DNA of 64,000 nucleotides from Mansonella perstans (lineage: Eukaryota > Nematoda > Chromadorea > Rhabditida > Onchocercidae): contig JBAMDO010000115.1 of NCBI GenBank assembly GCA_037074765.1, positions 112,485 to 176,484 of the forward strand. The letters run 5' to 3'. The notes below the pieces were generated by a model, which saw only the letters and a program-made list of their open reading frames with translations, was not told where the DNA came from and made no database searches. The first letter of the stretch is position 1; every line of letters starts with the position of its first letter. Position numbers and translations under genes: made by a program. Positions 48,216 to 59,198 of this stretch are shown piece after piece.

Positions 48216-48832
48216 AATAAACCTAATATCAATCAAAGGGGAATAAATTCTATATTAGTCAGCTATCTCATTCATCATTTGTTTAAATTACATTCACTAT
48301 GATTTTTGGTCCATTATATCAACATATTTAGTCACTCCATCTTCTTCCCCCCTATCAACTGTCATCCCTCTACTATCATTATGATCTTTGGATCATTGTA
48401 ATCTACACCTCATCTTCTCCGCCATATATAAACTGTCAAATCTTCCACAAACATTAGTAAATGCTTTCAACAGGTCCAGACTGGTTGGTATCAATCCAGC
48501 TCTCCCTTTTTTTATTATATCAACTTTTTCTTATACGATTTGCTTCGCGTTTTTTTGTATTATCATTGTAATTCGCGTTTGTTGATGTTATTTAATAAAA
48601 GGTTTAATTACCCAAGTTTGAGGTGCGAACACAATCCAACTCAACTCAACTGAACGCAGATAACTCAATACAACAGTTTAATAACCAAGTTTGAGGGTTC
48701 TCATAAATCAATTCAATCAAATCACAAATCTCATCCCACACACACAACCAATTCTACCATCATAACAATTCCTAAACAAAACGTTAGGAAACATTACCCA
48801 CAAGTTGACCTCTCATACAAATTTTCACAACA
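48192..48832 (+). repeat. 3' LTR of the BEL/Pao element
   Basis: 641 bp, TG...CA, matching the 5' LTR with about 20 differences. The TATA-like site is at 48424-48432, exact SL1 at 48601-48622 followed by GTGCGA, and the imperfect SL1-like copy at 48675-48695. The sequence just upstream (AACCCCCCTCTCTCTGGAA) is pyrimidine-rich, whereas a purine-rich tract is expected there. Confidence 0.93.
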
Positions 48833-48837
48833 ATTAC

Positions 48838-51800
48838 ATCGATATATAAGTTTCTCAAACTGATGAAAAATTTCAATCGTTCAGACAATAAAGGATTTGG
48901 CTGCTAAATAACTTTTCAAAATTTGTTGAAATTTGAAATGAAAAGACAAAGAAAAGAAGAAAAACTTGAACTAATATATTTTCTTAAATGCTAATTGTAA
49001 TTATGTAAATTTTAATAATCATTCAAAAAAAAACAAAGCCAAAATTGCGAAATTCATTCGAAATAATTTTCCTACCAATAGTATGAAATGGAAATGATTG
49101 TTTGAAAGTCTCTTAATGAATTCATTAGAAATTAGACCTTTCACATAACCTTTCACAGAGAGCTGATTAGAAGTCTTTTTTTTCCTTCAAACTTTCTCAC
49201 TTTTGAAATAAGCAAATTGAAAGTTTGTGCAAAAGCATTTTTTTATCGAAATGTTTTTTAAAAAAAAATGCAAAAAATGAAATGTTTGTTTCATTTCTTT
49301 CCTTCAATTTGCCTATGTTTTTTTTTCCTTCCTTCGAAATGTAATATTGTTTGATTTTAAAATGAAAGTCACAATTTTTTCTTGTGAATTTTCTTGATAA
49401 ATGATTTTCGCTAGCAAAAATAATTTCTCAGCAATTTTGAAAAAGAAATTAAATTTGACAAATTGAGCAGTGTTCCTTGTTGATTTAAATTATTGTCTAA
49501 AATAGATTTCTGTTTAATTAATATTTTATAATGATTGAATAAACGTTTATTGAAATGTCGCGGGAAAAGTTTTGTAATGGCGATTGTCCATCGTTATGAT
49601 TCATCATCTTTTTGTGCATTCTATGTGCATTCTCAATTTCGTTAAAATTTAATGAATAATTATCATTTCTATACCTGTTTGATCTTTAATTTATGTTAAA
49701 GGAAGAATAGAACCTTCAAACTGGATGGCTTTCCTTAGTTCCTCAAAAAAAACATTTACAGTAAGCTAATAGATTAAATTGAAAAGCAAAAACAAAACTT
49801 TTGTTGTTTAGCAAAATATTTCAATTTATTTGAAAAATCTAAGCTGAAATTTGATACTTTAAAAAAAAAAATTATGCAAATTAACATGGAAACATGTCCA
49901 ATTCCAAGACTTTGCAGTCATTAACTCTACATTATTTTTGCTGATTAATTAGTCATCATATTGTGATTTTTGGTAGCATCTGAAATATCCTAAACTAATT
50001 AATCTCTTAAAGTTTTTTGATTTTAATAATCCATTAACTGACAACTTCCATTCATTTTCATAATAAATGATAATGTTCAGCGGCATTCTCTTCATCTAAT
50101 TTATCTATTTGACAAATTTGCAAACTGAATTGTTTGAACGATTGAAGAAGCGAAAGATGATGGAGCAGCGATAAAGAAATGAATAATGATGGAGAAGATA
50201 ATTTGTGTCATCATTTAATGCGACGGTTAAAATTCGAAATTTTGAAGTGATTAATTTTTGTTTGAAATTTGCTTATGAAATGGAAGTTAGCAAGAATAAA
50301 AAACAATTCATAGAAAAAAATTTTAAAAAAAAGTATGAATGGACGAGAGAAAAAAGAAATAGAATAATTTATTGGTTATGCAAAATGTTCAAATCTTATT
50401 TACCAAATAAATTTCTTTCTTATTATCGCTCCATGTAACACTGGAAGATTAGAAGTAATCTAAAAAACGATAAAAGTGAAAAAGAAAAAAACTTGTTCAA
50501 TTTATTTTATGAAAAATATACGAATCACTCTTTTTCAAATTATTAATCAGATAAGATAAAAAAAATTATCGTTGATTATGAATTATCTTCATGAATGAAC
50601 TGAAATTAAGATTAAATTGTTTATGATAAACCAATCAATCATTATTTTTAGATTAACTATTCCATATTTATTACTTTAATATTTGCAAATTCAAATTATA
50701 ACTTCTTAGAATCTAAAATCGGTGCGAATTATACGAGTAAAGAGAGAGAAGTAAGAACTGATAAACAATTAACTTTCATTCACGTATGTATTTCATGCAA
50801 GGAGTAAAGTTGTACGTGATACGTGGCAATCTATAATGTAATTGCTCGCTTCTTTCAGATCTAATGATCAATTATTTAATGGTTCGTTGCATTCACAAAT
50901 GTTGACCTTTAACCTTAGATTTGTAAAAAGTTCTACAGGCAATGTAAATCCGTACATCAAATAAGTGCCATAAATTCTAAAAAAGAAAGTATTTTATTAA
51001 TCAAGGAAAAAGAAGCAAATTAAAGGACAAGGAGAGGAAGAGAGGTTACTTTTGTTTGAATCATTAACACAAAACTTTTATCAAATAACTTTTTTAAGTT
51101 AATCCGACCCCAAAATTCCCCATCATATTAATTGCATTGATTTACGAAAGCAATTTTAAAATTTCCTTGTAATTTCCAACTTGTTCTAATTAATGATTCT
51201 TGTTTTAATTAATGACTAGGGGTGTCACTCTAATAAATAGGTCCATCTCTTTCAATTCAATTTGTTCACTGCCATTATTTCATTTGCTGAACTATTTTCA
51301 CTCTCATTATTTCATTTACTGAACTATTTTGTTCAAACGAGAACTTACAATCAATAATTAATAATCTTTCACAAAAAGTCAATTTCGAAAAATTTACTTT
51401 TCATCGTTTTTTTTTTTACCGCAATACTTTTTTTTTATAAATCATAGTAAAATTTGGTCAGTCGTAAAAGCGATGAAAAAAGTAATCAACAAAATTAAAA
51501 AAAAGTATGAACGAATTTTTTTGCAATGTGAAAAAACTGGAAAACATAAGATGACAAATTTTGTAATATCATTTATAACTAACTGACGTTAAATTATAGT
51601 TTTTTAATAATTTCTATTCACATTTTTAAAATTTCAATTATATTTGAACATATAGGCTAGAAAATGAAAATTAAGTTGCACTAAACTGTCACATTGTGTC
51701 GAAAACAAATTTAAGCCTTCTATTAAAATGGATTAAAAAAATTTCAAAAATAATTTAGCATTTACGTTCAATACAGGATTAATATTGTTAGTATAAATTA

Positions 51801-51903
51801 ATTAACTGAAAGAGAATGTAGCATTAATTTCCTTTTATTTTTGATTATTATTTTAAAATTTCATTTAAAGCTTTTAATTTTTTAAAAAAAAGATTTTTTT
51901 TAC
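48838..51903. other. Intergenic, no supported gene
   Basis: Very AT-rich. A 32-bp tandem duplication lies at 51267-51330 (cores CATTATTTCATTTGCTGAAC and CATTATTTCATTTACTGAAC). A lysine-rich open stretch at 50205-50438 lacks an ATG start and is probably chance. The region ends in a TTTTTTTTACAG acceptor at 51905. Confidence 0.5.
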
Positions 51904-51917
51904 AGCTGAATTAAAAA

Positions 51918-52218
51918 ATGCTTCTATTGCCATTATCGATTGAGTCAATTATACCGATACTATTATATTTGATTGGTATAACAATTAGCATGCAAATTTG
52001 GCATTTGTTTCCAAAACGAGTAAGTGCAAATGCATTTATTTGTTTGCTAAAATATATTGCATAACAAGAAATCCTATTTTAAATTTTAATTTAATTGTAT
52101 AAAATTTTAAAATTCGAATAATTATGAATCAGATAATTTTGGAAATGATAAATCAATTTTTGTTTTTTAGCCAATACCAAAAATTCAAGGTGGCAAACAT
52201 GAATACAAAGAACCTTAA
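51918..52218 (+). CDS. Small single-pass membrane protein, 49 aa, two exons
   Basis: Exons 51918-52019 and 52171-52218, joined by GTAAGT...TTTTTTAG in phase 0. The ATG lies 12 bp after TTTTTTTTACAG, a typical trans-splice acceptor. The product has an N-terminal hydrophobic segment (residues of about 10-30, IIPILLYLIGITISMQIWHL). A basic, polar tail follows (PKRPIPKIQGGKHEYKEP). The size and layout recall small accessory subunits of mitochondrial inner-membrane complexes, but I do not recognise a specific family. Confidence 0.58.
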
Positions 52219-53909
52219 AATAATAGAATCGGAATAGCAAGCAATGATCTTAAAGTATTACTAACATGAAACAAGCATACCAAACATGTGATTTATAGTT
52301 TGGCTGCAACTAGATCAATTAACATTAGTCAAGTTCAAACAAAGTATGCTTGTCTATCTGAAATGAAATATGTGCTTTAGTGAAAAAATCTTTAGAGTCA
52401 TAAGTTTCAATTAACAGTAAATTAATAATGTGAAGTTTGTGGCGAATGGCCAAACTGATTTATTTACATTTATTTCAGCAAATCATCACAATAAATATTC
52501 ACTTGATTTAGTTTTGATTCTAATTTGAAGTATTGAAGCATTTACAACATTTGATAAATAATCTTAGTAATTGATTGTTTCGTACTTCTTTTCTTATTTC
52601 TCTCTTTAAAACCTTCTATCCCTCGATCTTTTTTTTATTTACCTCTCTGAAAATAGTTCAATGATTCACATTGAAGTGATAACAAGCAATTTTTTTTTCA
52701 TCGAACTGATTTGATTGTTGAAATTTCAACACGCATTAATATATATTCTATTTTTAAAAAGACAGCAAAATAATTTAGAACTTTTTCCTGTTAGAATGAA
52801 ATTTTATTGCTGTCAAAAATAAAAATACATTTGTGCCTATCAGCAACTTTTAATTTATTTCAAGATTAATCGGCAATTTCAGCAAATGACTTTTAGGCTT
52901 AAATTCTTAAAAAGAGCTGTGCTGATTGCGAAATATTAAAATTAATCTAAAATTAGTGGCAATGGCAAGCCATTTCAAAATAGTACAATTTTCAGGAAGC
53001 ATTCAAAATAATATTACATATAACAAACAGATCTTACAATCATTATTCAGCGAGTTTTCTTGTTAAGAATAAATAGGAAAACATGAAAAATTGAGCTTGA
53101 ACCATTTTCAGTAACATTTCATAACTGATAAAATGGAATGCGGCAAATTTAAAAGAAGCAAATATTTCAATAAATATTTTGCTAAATTTACATATGAGTA
53201 AGGAATTTTCCCTTTTTACTTAATCCTTGACATTTTTTAAAAATCTTTTTCTTTTGCTGATTTGATGGCAACTTTTCCAACATCAATACTTACATTTCTG
53301 TGCAGTTGCTCTTACTTCTGACTTCAATTCTTTTTTCAATTTGCAATTCCTTCCTATTTTTTCTTCAAATTCAATCCATAGAAATTAGTGTTTAACAAAT
53401 TTATTTCTTTTGTTTTTCATGCCAAAATCAAATCGAAGTTTCTTTCCGGAATAATTTCAATTAATTGAAACAGATTACTTTTATCATCAATATCAAATTG
53501 TGGTGCCTGTTCTCATCATATCACCTAATTTTGTGTCTAATTAATAGCAATTAATCATCAAATTAAATTTTCGTTTCTCTTCAGTAAGATAGGAGCCGAA
53601 GTTCATGAGCACAAAAGTACAAGTTCATACAAGCTAAATGGAGAATGTGTTGAAAAAATAATTTTAAACTTTCATTCTATTCATGTACATATCATTCAGA
53701 AATAACAGCACAGAAGCTTTGCCAAATTTCAGTAGTAATTGAACAAAAAACTTGAATTTAAATAAGATCAAATTTTAACATTTCATTAGTTTTGTCAGGC
53801 AGATTTAGACAAAGCAAAAATTAAGTTTTTCTCTGCTTAATAAATGAAAAACTAAAAAACAGTAATTCATAGCTGTTCAGCAGTCCGTAAATGATATTGC
53901 TCCTTATCC
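52219..53909. other. Intergenic, no supported gene
   Basis: 3' flank of the 49-aa gene (AATAAA at 52491) and AT-rich DNA. I see nothing else. Confidence 0.5.
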
Positions 53910-54265
53910 AGCCAAATGACTTTCTTCGTTCGAAAAAAATGAAAACGAAAATTTGGATTTTGCTTTGAAAAGTCAATAAATATTTAAATGATAATTTTTT
54001 TTATTCATAAATTATGTTCCGGTTCGACTGAATACAATTAAATTATCGCACAAAAAAAATTTTGCATGCTAAATGTTATTAAAAAATAAAATTTGCTAAA
54101 TTTAACAATAAATTAATTAATTAATGTCTAAAATTAAATTGCCTCATAAATTATTACTCATTTCAGAATGGCTCCAAAATGTGTACGGTTCCTCAGATGC
54201 GGTATGCACGGATCGTTTGGCATTTCATTCTGTCACTAACAATGTTGAATGACTAATGAACGATG
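53910..54265 (-). pseudogene. Decayed partial copy of the last exon and 3' UTR of the 57.7-kb gene
   Basis: The plus-strand text here matches 57470-57850 in order: AAATGACTTTCTTC.TTCG, TTTTTATTCA.AATTAT.TTCC, CACAAAAAAAATTTT, CTCATAAATT.T..CTCATT, TTTCAGAATGGCT, GCGGTATGCAC (GCGGAATGCAC in the gene) and CATTCTGTCAC. The coding frame is broken by indels, and exons 1-3 are missing. It is a truncated, diverged segmental copy. Confidence 0.8.
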
Positions 54266-57200
54266 TCAAATGCAACGTCAAAATGATTTGCACTTAATTG
54301 CAAATGATAAAGTAGGACAAAAGTGATTTTGTAATTTTGAGCCAATTTTGGAATGAAACTATTCTGTACGGTTCGCCTCAGATGCGGTCAAAATGGCTGA
54401 AATTTTGGAATACTTTTAAGTTTCCAGCATTGTCAACTACCAGTATTTTCCAGCGAAATCCACCCAATATCATAAAGCTTGCTTTTTCGTCCATATTTTT
54501 TTAAAAACTACTAGAATGGAATAAACTGTGGAAGTTACCAATGTAAAACAACAAAGGTAAGTTTAAAGAAAGTTAAGTTTAAAGGCTAACTTTAACATTT
54601 AGCGCTTTGAGCTCAATTTTTTGTTTTTTCAACAAATTCACAAAAATTTCCTAACAAAATTTCAGCTTTACCATCCCATAATAATTGGTCATGCAATAAA
54701 TGTAAATAAATTTGTAAATTTTCATTCTACCAGATATTGCCTTTTACTTCGTATTAAATGACAAATTTACACCACCACTGAATCCCCATGTAGTTGATAA
54801 GAGGTCAACTTTTTCATTGTAGGAGAGTTCGCTTTTCGAGTACATTTCTAGACTGGTTGTATTTCGTCTTTTTTGAAGACTGAACACTGGTAACATGATG
54901 AATAAGATTCTGGTAACCATCAATTGAATATAATTTTCAATTCTTGAGAACATTTTCTAGGATTCAGTTTGATATATTTAATATGATAAGTTCAACAGCT
55001 TCGGCCTTCGACTGGTGGAACTTCGTTGGATGGATGCACTGTTTGATGATGTACTGTTCCAAATTCAATAATTAATCATTAGCTCCCAAAATACAGTCAT
55101 AGCTACACAAATTTAATACCATACAGATTAAAAATTCATTCAGCTGCTAACGTTTAATGTCAACTATCAATTATTTATGCAAGTTCTATTGTGTTGTCCA
55201 ATTGTCAAATTTTTCTGCATTCTTGCAAAAACAAGAAGCTTGTGCTTTTTAATCTGATGATGCATGATTTGCATGTTGCTGCAAAAAAACTTCAATTTTT
55301 TGATTTTGGTGATTGATTATTTGAAAATGGCAAACATATTGGCTTATTCCCGATATTTGTCTTCAAGTATTGCTGGAATTTTAGTCATATTTCAATTCCA
55401 ATTACTTTAAATTAAGTCAACGATATTTCACGCATATAAATCGTTTTATGGCAGTTATTCATTCAACAGCAGTTAAACAAATAATTTGTTTATTCGGCTA
55501 ATTTTAAAATCTTAATATTGAACTTTCTGATCAATTTCAATATAATAATAACTATCATAGTAATGGAAATATAATAAAGAACAATAATAGGAAGTAATAA
55601 GAACAATAATATTTATTATTATCGAGTCCGGCAAACTTGCATTACTGGCAAAAAAATAATTACAAAATTTGTCGCGAAAGGTCCTTTTACTTAGAATATG
55701 AAGATGGATTTGTACCCTTAACTTGAATACTCGATATGTAACCCGGTGTAAAAAAATTAGCAGTAAAGTTAGTTATTTTTGTCAGAACTAATGATTATGC
55801 TCGAAATTCTGTAAATGAATAATAATTGTAGGAAAACGATAGTATGATTCATATATAATATAACTCGCTGGGACAGGAGAATATTTAGACGAAGTCGGAG
55901 TCAGCCGGAAGCAGTAATCGACAATAATCCTCCTTTTGCTTTCATCTTCAATTTGCCACAGTTTACGTACAGGATATGCCTAACAATCTTAACTAACTAG
56001 ATTAAGATGCGTTATAGCCAGAATTTGCAGATATTGTAAATTTTGAGAAAATGACAGATGACATGGATTATTTCGGTTTTTTCGACAGTATAAATTATTT
56101 TCAATATTCTTTGTTTTCTTAAATTCCTTTTTATAAAACTTCGATTATTTAAACGACTTTAAAATGATAAATGACTTCTCACATTTCCAGTTATACTGCT
56201 CAAAATTTTCGTTACTATTTCAAATAGTTGCAAGTAATATGAAATGATATGCGATTTGTAGCTCTAATTAAGGATCACGTCAAAAAAACTAACATATTAA
56301 AAACTTGAGAATACCTTGATCGTAAGAGATACATGAGTAGATTGTATAAAACTCAGAATGCAATTGAAAAAACTAAAATTAAGCGAATGAGAAGTTGCTA
56401 AATATCTACTGGCAAATTTATAGGCTCTGTAAACTTAAAAAGAGCTAAATTGAAACTTCTTAAATCTCATTATAAACAGAAGATTATCGAACTCATAAAA
56501 ATGACCATTAAATTCATATGTAATTAAAATGCTCAATTCTTGAGCATGAATAAAACGATCATTAGGAAAAAAAATGACCATTGCAACAGGAAAATTAAAT
56601 AAGCCAATAATTAGAGCACATAATTACATAGGTGGTAATACCCGAAAACTAAGCAGGTGAAATGAAATAAAGTTACGAAGAAAGAAACACATCAAATAAT
56701 CGAAACAAATTTCAGAAAAACTTTTTTTATGATTACTTTTCTTTTATATTTGTCATTTCACTTTCTTACATTTTTTTGCCCATTTATTTTGCTTTTTAAT
56801 TTTTCAATTCTTTTTTCTTCGTTGTTTGTTTTTTGCTTTTTTTATTTTTTCCTTTCTTTGTTTTTTTTCAAAACGTTTCAAAAAAAAGCAAATTAGCCAG
56901 ACAAAGTTAGCATAAACAAAAAAGCAAAAACTAAAAGAAAACAAAGAATGCGAAACCATTCTTTGTGATAGATAAATGATTCAGATGCGCTTTCCCCAAA
57001 TTTATCAACTCGAAATTTTCAATAAATTTCATCTATGAGAGGCCGAGGGTAAGTGAAAAATTCAAGACTTCCACTGTGATTGTTCAACAAATGATGAGAA
57101 AATACTCTGCTAAAGATATATTTTTTTAGAACAAATATCCAGAATTTCATTGGGATATGAAACTATATTGCGCATCGGAACAGTCCGAATATTCCATATA

Positions 57201-57699
57201 GCGAATTCGCATTGATGTCGCAGCTTAGTCAATCAACTGATAAAAAAACAATTAATTCAAAAACTCATTTTTAGTGATTATTTCAATATGAAGTAGCAAT
57301 GAATTGGTAGCTTAATGTATGCAGTATCGTATCCTGCTGGTAGTCTATATTATTACTGAAGGGAATTAATAAAAGAAATGACTAAAATTATCAAAATAAA
57401 CAGTAATAGCATAATCCACATCTAATTTAATGACCTGTATATGATCATTAGTCTTTATCACCAAATGACAGGCAAATGACTTTCTTCATTCGCTAAAATT
57501 AGGAAGAAAAATTTGAAATTTATTTTGAATAATTAATAAATTGCTAAATAATAACATTTTTTATTCACGAATTATATTCCATTTTAAATGAATACAATCA
57601 ATTACCACACAAAAAAAATTTTCGCATTTTATCCTAAACGTTAATAAAAAATAAGACCTACTAAGTTTAACAAGAAAACAAATTAGTTAGAGTGAAAAA
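54266..57699. other. Intergenic with one weak ORF
   Basis: AT-rich. A minus-strand ATG ORF of 69 codons (54953-54744) has a hydrophobic stretch (TRILFIMLPVFSL) but no splice or family support. A plus-strand open stretch at about 55,840-55,998 has coding-like composition (FRRSRSQPEAVIDNNPPFAF) and no start. Neither is called as a gene. Confidence 0.4.
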
Positions 57700-59198
57700 T
57701 TAAATTCGTCTCATAAATTGTGGCTCATTGTTAGGTTTCAGAATGGCTTCAATACGTGCGCGATTGACCTCAAAGGCGGAATGCACAGATTCATTGTTCA
57801 AATCATCTCCATCATTTAATTCTGTCACAGGTAACATTGAGTGATTAATGAATGGCAAAGTAGCTGTTGGAATTTGATTATATCGCTCCAACAAACGTCT
57901 ATAATTAATTATTTAATCATTGCAGTTATTTGTGCAGACATAATCATTGAATGATGTTTGCTGAAAATTTTCAACTAATACATTTTAAAACTAACTGTCT
58001 TTCTTGCATTCCATCAAATATTTTCCCATCGCAACCATTTTCTAATTTTTGTTTTTGTCTGCAATGTTAATTGCTTGAAGTTTTTGCAATTTTCATCATT
58101 TTTCTACAGTAAAGAATTTATTCTTTGAGATACAATTTACAACATTCATAATTAATGAAATGGATTAATTATCACACAAATCAATACTTCATTTAACTAA
58201 TCCATTATTTCGTGCTGATATGATGCATGCAGACTATTTTATTAATTTAAATTAGGTTCGAAATTTCCACTTTCCAAATACATTTTTTTTTGAAATTTTA
58301 CTTTTCAACTTTTCAAAGTCATTTAAAAAATAACCTTTTGTAGAAAATAATATTTGTAGTAATCCAAATAATCGATGCTAAAGTGTATGCAGGAAGTATA
58401 ATCCCAAGTATCCATAAGCATCGTTTGTGTATTTCACTTCTCTTCAGCTGAACATTTTCCGACCATCAGGAAAAGTATCAATGGTATATCATTACTTTTA
58501 GATACTTCATAAAAAATAACTATAAGTATGATCATTTATCATGTTCCATTGTATGGAAGTTGTTCTAAATACGGTAAGCTATCTTTTGCAGAGTTTATGT
58601 TTTTTTTTTCATTCTATTTTACCTAATTTATAATCAAATTTCAAAATGCTAAGGAATAATTGCAAGTTATTACCTTATTTGCATTCAACATACTGGTGCG
58701 CTTCTCTATCATTTCCATTAATGAATTTAACTTCTCACCTTTGAGATCAAAGTACTCTGGGATGCGAAAATTTATCAAATTGCTAAAAATAATTAATTTT
58801 GATCAAAAAAAATCACATTAACACAATCAACTTTAATGATAATAAAAAAGATGAAGTAAAACTTTAATTTTAATCATTAATCTTATTAAAATTACAATTT
58901 ATTTAAGACTTCAAACACAAACAAAACAACTCTTTCTTTCTGTTTTTTATAGAAGTTCATTAACTTTTCTTCTTAAATTAAATAAATAATGAAAATAATT
59001 TATTTGCTATAAATATAATTGTAAGAAAATCATAATAGTGATAACAATGATAAAATGATAGTAACAACGATACTTTTCATAGTTCTGTCCTGGTTCAATT
59101 TGTTGTTCCATTTCTACTAATTCTGTTGTAGTAGCATGAAGAATTTGCGGTAAGGAAATTGTCACAAAGACAAAAGAAATTAATATCGTATTTTTCAT
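57700..59198 (-). CDS. Predicted type I single-pass membrane protein, 181 aa
   Basis: Four phase-consistent exons on the minus strand: 59198-59074, 58782-58674, 58447-58335, 57898-57700. Residues 1-22 form a signal peptide (NTILISFVFVTISLPQILHA). A luminal/extracellular segment with Glu/Gln-rich and helical character follows (ELVEMEQQIEPG, EKLNSLMEMIEKRTSM). Exon 3 encodes one transmembrane helix (WILGIILPAYTLASIIWITT) bounded by basic residues (KRSEIHKR, YKRR). The cytoplasmic tail of about 65 aa is acidic, then ends FMRRI. No cysteine-rich or enzymatic domain is visible. The family is not recognised and may be nematode-specific. A decayed copy of exon 4 lies 3.5 kb downstream in the same orientation. 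Confidence 0.72.

Larger units (their letters stand above)
43678..48832 (+). mobile_element. BEL/Pao-type LTR retrotransposon, internally deleted, with TSD
   Basis: A 5.15-kb element with two direct LTRs (43678-44317 and 48192-48832) that begin TG and end CA. It is flanked by the 5-bp duplication ATTAC (43673-43677 and 48833-48837). The order is LTR, primer-binding site, gag (DUF1759-type plus zinc knuckles), A16-type protease region, a very short pol C-terminus, an env-like region, LTR. Reverse transcriptase, RNase H and most of integrase are absent, so it cannot move alone. LTRs differ by roughly 3 percent by eye, so the insertion is fairly recent. Any movement would need proteins from a relative. 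Confidence 0.93.

Noticed and set aside
50205..50438. 77-codon Lys-rich ORF upstream of the 49-aa gene
   Set aside because: It has a non-ATG start, low-complexity composition and no splice or family support.
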